Positions 1-8,006 of a stretch of 12,500 nt of DNA are shown here, in pieces. The position numbers and the translations under genes are program-made. The notes under the pieces were generated by a model. The model made no database searches. It had not been told where the DNA came from and saw only the letters and a list, made by a program, of their open reading frames with translations. Source of the DNA: Theodoxus fluviatilis (Eukaryota; Mollusca; Gastropoda; Cycloneritida; Neritidae); NCBI GenBank assembly GCA_034096865.1, contig JAWQFJ010001275.1, positions 25,001-37,500 on the forward strand, written 5' to 3'. How positions within the stretch are numbered: the first letter of the stretch is position 1; each line of letters starts with the position of its first letter.

Positions 1-398
1 GCCGGAGTCAGATGCTTGTAGGAGGCTATCGGCCTCTCGCAACACAGCGGTCTCGCTGCTAGGACTCTGGAGGTATGCTCACTGAAATGGCTCGAGAAGT
101 TTCATTGAAAAGCTTCTCTTTTTTCCTTCTAGTAAGCTTACGGGGAATTAAAACTGAGTACAATATGTCATCATTGCATACATTTGTCATGATCCATTGC
201 AAAACTAGACGCAAGGCTTCAATGAAAAAAACGTGTAACGATTTAAGACAAAGATAGGCATACGTCATCTTTGAATAAACTTTTTTTAAAAGCATTTACG
301 AAATTAAACACAGAATATTACACAAGGAATCGCTGACCATCTTTTCTCTTCAGAGTGTGTTCTTCTCAGTTATTTGCACCTACTGAGGAAAGGAGAGA
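1..398. other. Unannotated flank, no gene recognised
   Basis: AT-leaning unique-looking sequence. Short open frames exist on both strands (for example 75-257 plus and 59-295 minus), but they overlap each other, show no recognisable domain, and have no visible splice or promoter context. I see no RNA gene and no repeat. It ends where the AATG-type microsatellite begins. Confidence 0.5.
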
Positions 399-666
399 GA
401 ATGAATGTATGAATGGATTAATGAATTAATGAATTAATGAATTAATGAATTAATGAATTAATGAATTAATGAATTAATGAATTAATGAATTAATGAATTA
501 ATGAATCAATGAATCAATGAATGAATGAATGGATTAATGGATGAATGAATGAATGGATGGATCAATGAATGGATTAATGAATTAATGAATCAATGAATGA
601 ATGGATAAATGCATGAATGAATGAATGAATGAATGAATGAATGAATGAATGAATGAATGAATGAAT
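399..666. repeat. ATTAATGA / AATG microsatellite
   Basis: The left part (about 416-505) is a nearly pure octamer array, ATTAATGA. The right part (about 505-666) drifts into tetramers (AATG, with GGAT, CAAT and TTAA variants) and ends in a clean (GAAT)n run. The octamer is two alternating tetramers (ATTA and ATGA), so it probably arose by substitution in an AATG array followed by expansion of the dimer. Numerous ATG and TAA triplets rule out a long reading frame in most phases. It is a slippage-prone simple repeat with no sign of function. Confidence 0.95.
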
Positions 667-796
667 GGGACATTACGGCCAATCAACCTTTGTAGGCTAT
701 TTGATGCCACTGATCACGAACAATCTTTAGAGCTGGTTGGAGCAGGAGCAAGTCGAGCCACGAGTCCCCTAGTTATGCGCCCTTTCGGAATCGCGT

Positions 797-1130
797 AGGG
801 AGGCGCTGTGGGTCTATTCTTACCCCCAGCCACAGAGGAAGGAGGGAGGGGAGGGTGGGTGTATTCTTACCCCCAGCTACCGAGGAAGGAGGGAGGCGCT
901 GTGGGTGTATTCTTACCCCCAGCCACAGAGGAAGGAGGGAGGCGCTGTGGGTGTATTCTTACCCCCAGCCACAGAGGAAGGAGGGAGGCGCTGTGGGTGT
1001 ATTCTTACCCCCAGCCACAGAGGAAGGAGGGAGGCGCTGTGGGTGTATTCTTACCCCCAGCCACAGAGGAAGGAGGGAGGCGCTGTGGGTGTATTCTTAC
1101 CCCCAGCCACAGAGGAAGGAGGGAGGGGAG
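797..1130. repeat. 46-bp minisatellite, about 7 copies
   Basis: The core TATTCTTACCCCCAGCCACA recurs with its first base at 815, 862, 908, 954, 1000, 1046 and 1092. The spacings are 47, 46, 46, 46, 46 and 46. The unit is a GC-rich block (GGAGGCGCTGTGGGTG), the TATTCTTACCCCCAGC core and a GAGGAAGGAGG purine block. The first interval is one base longer, with GGAGGGTGGG replacing GGCGCTGTGGG. The last copy also changes to GGGGAGAGATGG, so the edge units are the most diverged and the inner ones nearly identical. Because 46 is not a multiple of three, all three frames cycle through the repeat without stops, which gives spurious plus-strand frames at 808-1201 and minus-strand frames at 1005-1333. 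Confidence 0.96.
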
Positions 1131-1431
1131 AGATGGATGGCACGGGAGTGCCGATAAGTAAAAATGTCCACACGTGGCCAGGGTCTTTCCTTCAGCCCTA
1201 GGGTGACATCGACAAGACTGAAGCGGAGGCGATCCGGACCGACAGTTCCGCGCTGTACCTCGGGCCACACGTCCACAGACATATACACCACAGACAGAAA
1301 TACGGAGGAGTCACGTGGGCATGACAAAAGCAAAGCCAGAATATGGTCTCTAAGTGGCCTCCTTCCCGAATGGCACTATGCCGTCACAGAGTGCTCTGCG
1401 CTCAATTTCCAAAAGGACGAAACTGACCTCA
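1131..1431. other. Unique stretch, no gene recognised
   Basis: This is mixed-composition sequence between the minisatellite and the C-rich tract. An open plus-strand frame (1164-1697) runs through it, but its second half is only Pro/Ser/His-rich translation of the polypyrimidine tract and its first half matches nothing I recognise. No RNA gene or promoter signature is visible. Confidence 0.45.
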
Positions 1432-1606
1432 AGATCCCCCCTTATTCCCCCTACCCCCACCCCCATTCCCTTTCCCCTATTTCCCTCTATCCACCCCCTT
1501 TCCTGTCTCCGTATCCTTTATCTTCACGTTTCCACTGCTCTCGACCCCCCCCCCGCCCCCCGCTCCCGCCCCCCCCCCCCCCCCACCCACCCCCACCCCA
1601 CCCCCG
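1432..1606. repeat. C-rich polypyrimidine tract; G-quadruplex potential on minus strand
   Basis: The plus strand is almost all C and T. It culminates in C runs of 10 (1545-1554), 6 (1556-1561), 16 (1569-1584), 3, 5, 4 and 5 (to 1605), separated by single A or G bases or short spacers. On the minus strand this gives at least six closely spaced G runs of three or more, which meets the usual G-quadruplex rule; the plus strand could form an i-motif. This is a composition-based structural prediction. The exact run lengths are also the part of the window most likely to carry assembly errors. Confidence 0.85.
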
Positions 1607-2286
1607 TCAGAATTCTCTCTCCCATCTTGACCGAAGTTTTGTTCAGAAATTGAATGAAAATTTGACAGCGTCAAGAGACGCGAAATACAAGTACTGAAAC
1701 GACCTTTTGTCCCCCGTTTCATTTTCACCAGCTCCATCGTTGTTTCTGCGCCATCAGCTTAAGATATGAGGATTCTTTATAGCAACCACCACAGCACAAG
1801 CAAAGCAAAGTTCGATGATGTGTTGTTTAATTAACCAGGTATCCAAATTAGGTAACCATCGCTTAATTGAGCTGTTCGGCCACTTCTCTGACGACATCCA
1901 CATCCAATTCAACTTGACGCACCCACTTTCTCGAGAAAAGTCACGCCGTCATAAAACTGCGTGAGACAGGACAGACCGCAGTCTTCTGCCCAACTCTGCA
2001 CTCAGCTGCTGCACGGCGGGGATTTTCCGCCTCATTCATTAGGGAAAGACGGTTTCCTGGGCGTGGGTGATTGGAATGCAGAGAGAGACGGAGAAGCAAG
2101 AGTCGCGGACACGAAAACCTCTCATGATGGCGCATCACGACCGCTTTGTCGAGCAGGGCGGAGCTGGTTGCCTGCCAGGAAAGACCCCGAGCACTGGCGC
2201 AGGTGTAAAGCGAACGCGTTTCCTGATCTAAGCGTGGACTTCCCGGTGTCCATCTGGCGGGGGAAGGGTAGACGGAGGAGGCTCGA
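1607..2286. other. Unique region, no gene recognised
   Basis: AT-rich at first (to about 1900), then more GC-rich, with CG dinucleotides noticeably frequent by eye from about 2090. Overlapping short frames on both strands (1941-2138 minus, 1961-2350 plus, 2122-2316 minus) have no recognised domains and contradict each other, so none is called as a gene. Confidence 0.45.
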
Positions 2287-2300
2287 CATCACGCGTGATG
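2287..2300. repeat. Perfect 14-bp palindrome
   Basis: CATCACGCGTGATG equals its own reverse complement and has no central spacer. It lies in the CG-rich part of the unique region. A palindrome of this form could be a homodimeric DNA-binding site, but nothing else marks it as one. A chance 14-bp perfect palindrome is uncommon in 12.5 kb but not extraordinary. Confidence 0.6.
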
Positions 2301-2338
2301 GCAACGCGAAAAACACGCACTGTCCTTCAAAAGCGACT

Positions 2339-2393
2339 CAAGGGAGGTAACTCTGCACGTGCTGCGGGTGGAGCTTTCGGGTTGCCTCCCTTG
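2339..2393. repeat. Short foldback element (13-bp arms)
   Basis: The left arm CAAGGGAGGTAAC (2339-2351) and right arm GTTGCCTCCCTTG (2381-2393) are inverted repeats. They differ at one position, which is a G-T wobble, and enclose a 29-base loop. From memory, AAGGGAG(A/G)TAAC-type ends recur often in mollusc genomes, probably as ends of small foldback or MITE-like elements; this was not checked. There is no obvious target-site duplication just outside the arms. It could equally be a chance stem-loop. Confidence 0.45.
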
Positions 2394-3240
2394 TCGCATC
2401 GCAGCGTTTCCGGGACGAAGGACACGAGTCGGGTTGTGTACCTGTCGCGAGGACGCTCTGCTTGGAGCGTCTGGCCCGTTCATCGTGACCCAGTGTCGGG
2501 CGTACAGATGTCCTGCTGCGCTGTCGCATTGTCCAGATCACTCAAGCTCTGCGGTTTCTTTCGCGCAGTTTACGCAACTCCAGAAAAGAGGGAATGCCGC
2601 TACATGGTACAATATTTCCTCTCCGCTCGTGAGCGTTGAAAGTTGTTGCGGCTGGAAAGAACAGCGTGGTCGTAATTCCCACCACGTGTTTTGCGAGAGA
2701 GTGATTAGTCTAGAGATTGCGACATTGTCGAGGAAGGGTTTTTTCCCCTCTCTCTCTCTCTTCTTTTTCTTACGACCGGAATGCGCAGAGCGGAATGTGC
2801 AAGCCATTGACTTTCTCGTCCGGCCACGGCAGAGCCCTGCTGTCGTGTTTTTCTCTGTCAGTGTGGTGGGATGATTCCTGGTATGGCCAAAGACCTGAGC
2901 AAGTAGAGTGCAGTCGAAGGATTTGTCAACCGTCAATAAGGTTTCGGTCTGCGATATCCCGAACCCTTGGAAGATTGTGAGAACAAGTTTCAGGTAAAGA
3001 CAGCAGAGCAATGAGACAAGAGTGATCCTACAAAAATACCCTCACATAATGTTTCGTTGTAAAATGTTACGGTCGGAAGATATATATGCAAATGCAACCA
3101 ATGAATTGAAACTTTGTCTCTTCATAGTTTCTCAGTCACCACAATCGTCTGTGTTTCCCTCCGTGTCTGTCTATTTTTGTCTGCACGTCTATTGTCCACC
3201 TCTCCATGCCGTTTGTTTCTTTCTCAGTAGTCGTTCCAGA
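2394..3240. other. Unique region, no gene recognised
   Basis: Plus-strand (2359-2874) and minus-strand (2538-3011) frames cover nearly the same bases, so at most one could be coding. Neither shows a recognisable domain, and low-complexity Ser/Phe and Lys/Arg runs come from a small CT tract near 2749-2768. I see no RNA genes. The sequence becomes AT-rich toward 3100 before the compound microsatellite. Confidence 0.45.
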
Positions 3241-3253
3241 GAGAAGAGAAGAG

Positions 3254-3329
<76 letters not shown>

Positions 3330-3382
3330 CGGATGGACGGACGGACGGACGGACAGACAGAGAAAGACAGAGAGAGAGACAC

Positions 3383-3472
<90 letters not shown>

Positions 3473-3478
3473 GCAGAC

Positions 3479-3543
<65 letters not shown>

Positions 3544-3603
3544 GACAGGCAGACAGACAGACAGACAGACAGACTGAGACAGAGATTGACATAGAGAGAG
3601 ATT

Positions 3604-3628
<25 letters not shown>
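3241..3628. repeat. Compound GA / GGAC / AC / GACA microsatellite
   Basis: In order it holds (GA)n at 3256-3328, a GGAC block at 3329-3353, mixed GA/GACA, (AC)n of about 39 copies at 3391-3469, (GACA)n at about 3474-3573, and a short impure GA run that meets the LINE tail at 3628. Translation in any frame gives Arg-Glu, Thr-His or Ser-Leu/Cys-Val runs without stops, which explains several long but meaningless open frames on both strands. The array directly abuts the 3' tetranucleotide tail of the retrotransposon, and a similar GA-GACA-GGAC series resumes at the other end of the element. Confidence 0.96.
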
Positions 3629-3634
<6 letters not shown>

Positions 3635-3669
3635 CGAACGAACGAGTTTATTTGCTCAGGCCACCGGCC
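3629..3669 (-). promoter_or_regulatory. LINE 3' end: hairpin, AATAAA and CGTT tail
   Basis: On the minus strand the order is GGCC-GGT-GGCC, then GAGCAAATAAACT, then (CGTT)4. In non-LTR elements the 3' end is what the RT recognises, and many families end in a short tandem repeat in place of poly(A). The 4-bp stem and the polyadenylation-like hexamer just upstream of the repeat fit that role. Functional assignment is by analogy. Confidence 0.6.
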
Positions 3670-3679
3670 CATCACAACA

Positions 3680-4393
3680 TTACAAATAGAAAACTTCGGT
3701 TGACGCAATTTTCACAGCCTCGTGTCTCCTTTGAATTGCATGGTGCAGGTACCGTGTTATTGATTTTATCATTTTTATATCTTGTATAGACAGCAGGTTC
3801 TTAATATTGACAGTTTCGTGGGGTTCAATCACATCATATATGTACATCTGTCGTAGATCAGCATAAACTGGACATTCTAAGAGGAAGTGTTCTTCTGTTT
3901 CTTCAACTTCATAACAGGCTGGACAAGTAGACACTGTTGAACATTGCTATTTAAATCGATTCTGGTGGGTAATTAAATATGATAATCCGCATCGAAAGCG
4001 AATATATGTATCTCAAAATATCTTTTTGTCAATGGTTTGCAGATAGGTCTCTCGACACAATTCTTGTTTGAACATTCTGTAGAAGGAATACCTGTCACTG
4101 CGATTCAACCCCTCTCGCCAATTAGTAGTGTACTCCTTAATGAGACTTTCCTTTAATGATCTCAAAAAGGACCTTTCATTCTCTACGACTTGTACTTCTA
4201 ACGCATGATTGAAATTATGCTTCTCCAACAAATGCTTCACACTGTACGCCCAATTTTCTGTTACAGAGCAATACAACATCATATTGTACACTTTTCGTGG
4301 TAATCGGCTCGAGTCCATTCTCAGAATTCTCAGCCAGTATCTAATAGATCGGATCGTAGAATTAATGTACAGTTGGTACCTTCCAGATTCGCC
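3680..4393 (-). pseudogene. LINE ORF2 C-terminal region with CCHC zinc motif, two in-frame stops
   Basis: After the frameshift, reading resumes with Gly-Glu-Ser-Gly-Arg-Tyr and continues through a Trp/Arg/Leu-rich helical region, then an in-frame TGA (4013-4015) and TAG (3947-3949). Beyond the TAG, still in the same frame, lies CPACYEVEETEEHFLLEC, a Cys-x2-Cys-x9-His-x4-Cys array of the kind found at the C-terminus of many non-LTR polyproteins, where it is thought to bind nucleic acid. The 20-codon stretch between the two stops (IRFRCGLSYLITHQNRFK) also reads as protein, which supports point mutation over a real terminus. The natural stop is TAA at 3680-3682. Together with the RT segment this makes about 570 codons of one former ORF. 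Confidence 0.9.
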
Positions 4394-5395
4394 ATGATCA
4401 AATTGGAGGTTATTACAGGTACATGCATGAAGTTTTTCAACGCTTGAAGATGAATCATTTCGATTGCAGAGCAATTATACATACCCCACAACTCAGAGGA
4501 ATATAGCAAAATGGGTAACACTTGCGCATCAAAGAGCTTAAAAAACAGACTGGCCGTAGCATAACCAAGCCTTGCACAGCATTTTACAACTTGAAACATA
4601 CCAACCCTTGCTCTCTGTGCCAGATCTCGCTGCAGTAAGTGGCATGACAGTCTTGTCGTAAACAAAGCCCCGAGGTATCTGTACTCATTTACCACCTCCA
4701 GTCTGTCTTTACCAAGATGCCATTTCTCATATTCAGATAGGAAACCTCCGTTACGGAAAACCATTACCTTTGACTTATTCACATTTACCTCAAGACCAAC
4801 ATTGTCCGCTTCCCTTCCCAAAGTATCCAACTGATTCTGTAGTCCAACCACAGTGTCTGAAATCAGCGCTACATCGTCAGCATACAATAGCAGATATATT
4901 GAAACCGGGTCAGGGATAAGCTGAATCCCATGCTTACCATTCTGGATTACCTTTTTTGCAATGTAATTGATTAAAAGAGATAAAAGTATCGGACTCAATT
5001 TACAGCCCTGTTTAAGTCCCCGGATACTCTCAAACGGCTCAGTGCACCGACCGTTGCAACGAACACAGTACCATACCGAAGAGTATATCGCTTTGATCAT
5101 CATCAGCATTTTCCCTTCAATTCCATATTTTGCAAGCACCTCCCACAACACCTCCCTATCCACAGAATCGAAAGCCTTTTTAAAGTCAATAAAAGCAACA
5201 TACACTTTTCTTTTTCTGGTCAGGTATCTTTGGACAATGGAGTGGAGAACAAAAACATTATCGATAGTTGAGTAGCCTCTCCGGAATCCTGCCTGTTCTT
5301 CCACTATAACATCATCCGCATCAACCCACTCTTGTAGTCTTTCAGCCAGGATGGAGGTAAGTATTTTGCTGAGAATACTAGCTAAGCATATACCC

Positions 5396-5397
<2 letters not shown>
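4394..5397 (-). pseudogene. LINE reverse transcriptase domain, N-terminally truncated
   Basis: This segment encodes about 334 residues of RT fingers, palm and thumb. Visible in order are EEQAGFRRGYST (5' of motif A, about 5281-5301), motif A FIDFKKAFD (5167-5193, first catalytic Asp), motif B GLKQGCKLSP (4990-5019), motif C YADD (4873-4884, the metal-binding Asp pair), a KSK motif, and YLG (about 4671-4679), typical of motif E in non-LTR enzymes. The enzyme would prime cDNA synthesis from nicked chromosomal DNA. All catalytic Asp residues are intact and the segment has no stop, which suggests a fairly recent insertion. Homology begins at Arg-Gly-Ile (5397); everything upstream in the open frame is Ser-Leu repeat from the (CT)n tract and not protein-coding sequence. 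The frame is lost at about 4391-4398, where translation must move to another frame. Confidence 0.94.
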
Positions 5398-5467
<70 letters not shown>

Positions 5468-5545
5468 GACAGAGAGACATACATGGAGAGAGACAGAGAC
5501 GGACAGATGGGCGGAATGACGGACGGACGGACGGAGACAGACACA
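5398..5545. repeat. GA then GACA/GGAC compound microsatellite
   Basis: (GA)n covers 5398-5459. It is followed by GACAGA-type units, a short ACATACATGGA interruption, and a GGAC block around 5520-5537. The series resembles the left flank of the retrotransposon, which also contains GA, GACA and GGAC blocks and an ACATACAT motif (3383-3390). The simplest reading is that both flanks were once one microsatellite locus split by the insertion. Confidence 0.9.
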
Positions 5546-6028
5546 GACAAAATAGCAATATTGATTCGCAACGGAGTAGAGTGTACGTATAAGCACGCAA
5601 GCATGAATGCATCTTCCCATAATCATCACTGCGCGTCCGTCCTATGTCACGTTCTTTTCCTCCCCTATCCGTCACCTTAAACCTCGCCAGTCACCTCACT
5701 CTCCATTCCAGGCGATCTGCCCAACTCCCCACAGCGCCTCCCTATCAAACAACCATCTCTCACCATCCTATGACTTCAGCAACTTTTCCGCATTCCCTAC
5801 TCTCTCAGATACCAACTCATCTTCCCACGGAAACTAGTCCTAGCTGGTTTTGACGGCAATATCCGACACTAGCAGACAGATAAGGCAAGGTCGGGGTTTC
5901 CTGAAGACCTATATTGCAAGAGGGCTTGGTCCGAACCACGAGTGATCGGATTGTGCACAGATCGATCAGATCGAAAGATGTAGGCCGCACGGCCAAGCTA
6001 GTACCACGCTTGGACGTAAGAAAGGATG
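5546..6028. other. Spacer with C/T-rich segment, no gene recognised
   Basis: From 5640 to about 5830 the plus strand is depleted in G and rich in C, T and A. Open frames here (5607-5837, 5644-5853) are Ser/Pro/His-rich and match nothing I know. 5840-6028 is mixed unique sequence leading into the GA-rich tract. No RNA gene or repeat unit was found. Confidence 0.45.
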
Positions 6029-6031
6029 AAG

Positions 6032-6073
<42 letters not shown>

Positions 6074-6680
6074 CAGACAGACAGACAGACAGAGGGGGAG
6101 AGAGAGAGAGACAGACAGAGACACAGAAAGAGAGAGAGAGCAATAGAAAAGAGAGAAGTAGAGAGAGAGACAGAGACACAGAGAGAGAGACAGAGAGAGA
6201 GAGAGAGCTGAGAGAGCGACAGCTGAGAGAGAGCTGAGAGAGAGAGCTGAGAGAGCGAGAGCTGAGAGAGAGAGTCAGACAGACAGACAGACAGAGGGGG
6301 AGATAGAGAGAGACAGACAGATACACAGAAAGAGAGAGAGAGCAATAGAAAAGAGACGTAGAGAGAGAGAGAGCTGAGAGAGCGAGAGCTGAGAGAGATA
6401 GAGAGCTGAGAGAGATAGAGAGCTGAGAAAGAGAGAGAGAGCTAAGAGAGAGTTGAGAGAGAGAGAAAGAGAGCTGAGAGAGAGAGGTGAGAGAGAGAGC
6501 AGAGCAGAGAGCAAGAGAGTGAGAGAAAGAGAGAGAGCAATGGAAAAGATAGAGGAGTAGAGAGAGAGAGAGAGAGAAAGAGAAAGAAAGAGAGAGAGAG
6601 CTGAGAGAGAGCTTAGAGAGAGAGAGAGCGAGCTGAGAGAGAGAGAGAGCTGAGAGAGAGAGAGCTGAGAGAGAGAGAGC

Positions 6681-6724
<44 letters not shown>

Positions 6725-6789
6725 GAGAGAAAGAGCTGAGAGAGAGAGAGCTGAGAGAAAGAGCTGAGAGAGAGAGCTGAGAGAAAGAG

Positions 6790-6820
<31 letters not shown>
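6029..6820. repeat. Large GA-rich tract with AGCTGAG punctuation
   Basis: Almost 800 bases of GA repeat are interrupted by GACA, GGGGG and many GAGCTGAGAG units. There is a longer-range periodicity: GAGCAATAGAAAAGAG-type sequence recurs with CAAT at 6141, 6343 and 6538 (spacings 202 and 195). The first two copies also share the preceding (GACA)n-GAGGGGGAGA-TACACAGAAAGAG block. The tract therefore grew both by slippage and by duplication of ~200-bp blocks. A 520-codon minus-strand frame (5817-7379) spans it, but it is Ser-Leu repeat and not a gene. The strand asymmetry (nearly pure purine) would permit triplex DNA. Confidence 0.94.
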
Positions 6821-6824
<4 letters not shown>

Positions 6825-6895
6825 CGAACTCTGGCGAAAGACATCGAACAGTAGAATGTGATTCAGTCGCACAACTAGCAATGAAAGATTCCTCT

Positions 6896-7010
6896 GGCGC
6901 GCCCGCGCGAGAAAGAGAGAGAGAGAGGCGAAGGAGGCGGCGGAGGAGAAGGAGGAGGAGAAGGAGGAGGAGGAGACGACGACGACGACGAAAAAGAAGA
7001 AGAGAAAACT
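6896..7010. repeat. GGA / GAC triplet-rich purine tract with CG-rich edge
   Basis: GGCGCGCCCGCGCGA (6896-6910) is followed by a GA run, an imperfect (GGA)n stretch to about 6974, (GAC)5 at 6975-6989, and AAAAAGAAGAAGAG. The open frame through it would encode Glu/Gly/Arg/Asp runs but is short. It is a slippage product and probably part of the same repeat-rich domain as the neighbouring GA tract. Confidence 0.8.
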
Positions 7011-7200
7011 GGGCATGAAGCGGACTGCTACTTGAAAAATGGTTTTGTCCAAGTGTGTCATTTGCAGAAGACCATAATAGGGTATTTCATGACCGGAACA
7101 CTCCGTCAAAAACCACGCTTGCGGAGTCATACAAATACATACACAGAAGCATGTAAGATACGCAACATTCACAGACAACAACAACAAAAAACACTCACAT

Positions 7201-7378
7201 ACGCATACACTCGCGCGCATACACACACACACACGCGCGCGCGCATACACACACGCACACACACGCACACACACTCTCGCACGCATAGACACACACACAC
7301 ACACACAAACACATATACATACGCATGCACACATGCGCGTGTACGCACACACATACAGTGCATGCATGTAAGCGCACA
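7201..7378. repeat. Imperfect CA/CG alternating tract (Z-DNA potential)
   Basis: This is a dominantly (CA)n run with CGCGCGCGCG at 7234-7244 and repeated CGCACA, CATACG and TGCATG interruptions. Long alternating purine-pyrimidine runs with a CG core are the classic Z-DNA-forming sequence. Both strands stay open in some frames (for example 7169-7387 minus), yielding Cys-Val and Thr-His runs that are not proteins. Confidence 0.88.
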
Positions 7379-7833
7379 CACATCCACCTTTTCGCCGTCG
7401 TTGCTCAGGGATAAATCACTGCAGAAACATTATTTCTTCCCTTCATACTGTCGAGAATTGAGCTGAGCAAATAATTTAAAATCAGCGTTTACTTTCAAAT
7501 TGTAATTGTAAAAATTTTTTCGTTCGGTCGGATCCTATTGCTAAACAGACAAGTGCATCAGAATAGGACATGGTTTTTCACGGGGAGGTGATATTTCGTG
7601 GGTCTCATGAACTCTTGTCTTCAGACTGTTGCCATCGATATTCCCCAGACTTATTCTCCATTCTCTGTGCTCCCCTGGAATTGCCTCGCCCTCGAGCTCC
7701 ACCCTCTAGGATTGTAATTTCCGCTGCAAGACAGAGAGTGAGGTAAAAAGCGATACTGCAGCAAGGCGGAAGCACAGTCACTGCTATTAGGCAGGCGTAG
7801 GAACAGTTAAGTGGTCGGCACCTCCTCTCTCGC
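7379..7833. other. Unique stretch, nothing recognised
   Basis: Mixed AT-leaning sequence between two microsatellites. No open frame of note, no RNA gene, and no repeat unit found by eye. Confidence 0.45.
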
Positions 7834-7847
7834 TCTGTCTGTCTGTG

Positions 7848-7882
<35 letters not shown>

Positions 7883-7883
7883 G

Positions 7884-7926
<43 letters not shown>

Positions 7927-7953
7927 ATGTCTGTCTGCCTGTCTGTCTGTATC

Positions 7954-8003
<50 letters not shown>
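7834..8003. repeat. (CTGT)n then (CT)n compound microsatellite
   Basis: CTGT units with occasional TGTG, TATG and TGCC variants fill 7834-7950, and (CT)n fills about 7951-8003. On the minus strand this reads (GA)n-(GACA)n, the same pair of units as the arrays at 3474-3628 and 5398-5545 but in the opposite orientation. Open frames across it (7811-8161 plus, 7787-8053 minus) are repeat translations. Confidence 0.95.

Positions 8004-8006
<3 letters not shown>

Larger units (their letters stand above)
3629..5397 (-). mobile_element. 5'-truncated non-LTR (LINE-type) retrotransposon copy
   Basis: Read on the minus strand, the element starts inside the reverse transcriptase domain at 5397 and runs through the palm, the C-terminal region and a CCHC zinc motif to a TAA stop at 3680-3682. 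A short 3' UTR follows, with a small GGCC-GGT-GGCC hairpin (3659-3669), an AATAAA signal (3647-3652) and four CGTT units (3629-3644) in place of a poly(A) tail. Non-LTR elements normally encode an N-terminal endonuclease and the start of the RT; both are missing, as expected from incomplete target-primed reverse transcription. (GA)n lies directly against both ends, so a target-site duplication cannot be seen. The coding part is broken by one frameshift and two stops, so this copy is dead. I cannot assign the clade from memory with confidence. Confidence 0.94.

Noticed and set aside
808..1333. Repeat-rich proteins on both strands over the minisatellite
   Set aside because: The 46-bp unit cycles through all frames without stops, so the same peptides appear in every phase. 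This is an arithmetic effect, not selection.
3022..3708. Long overlapping frames on both strands (up to 190 codons)
   Set aside because: They are translations of the compound GA/AC/GACA microsatellite. The same bases are open on both strands and in several frames.
4394..5397. Group II intron, retron or diversity-generating RT
   Set aside because: The motif set (FIDFKKAFD, GLKQGCKLSP, YADD, YLG) with a downstream CCHC motif, AATAAA and tetranucleotide tail is that of a eukaryotic non-LTR element. No intron RNA, msr or template/variable repeat pair is visible.
5817..7379. Minus-strand open frame of 520 codons
   Set aside because: It is almost entirely Ser-Leu, Cys-Val and Arg-type translation of GA, CA and GGA repeats. 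It lacks stops only because the repeat units contain none, and it shows no domain or balanced composition.
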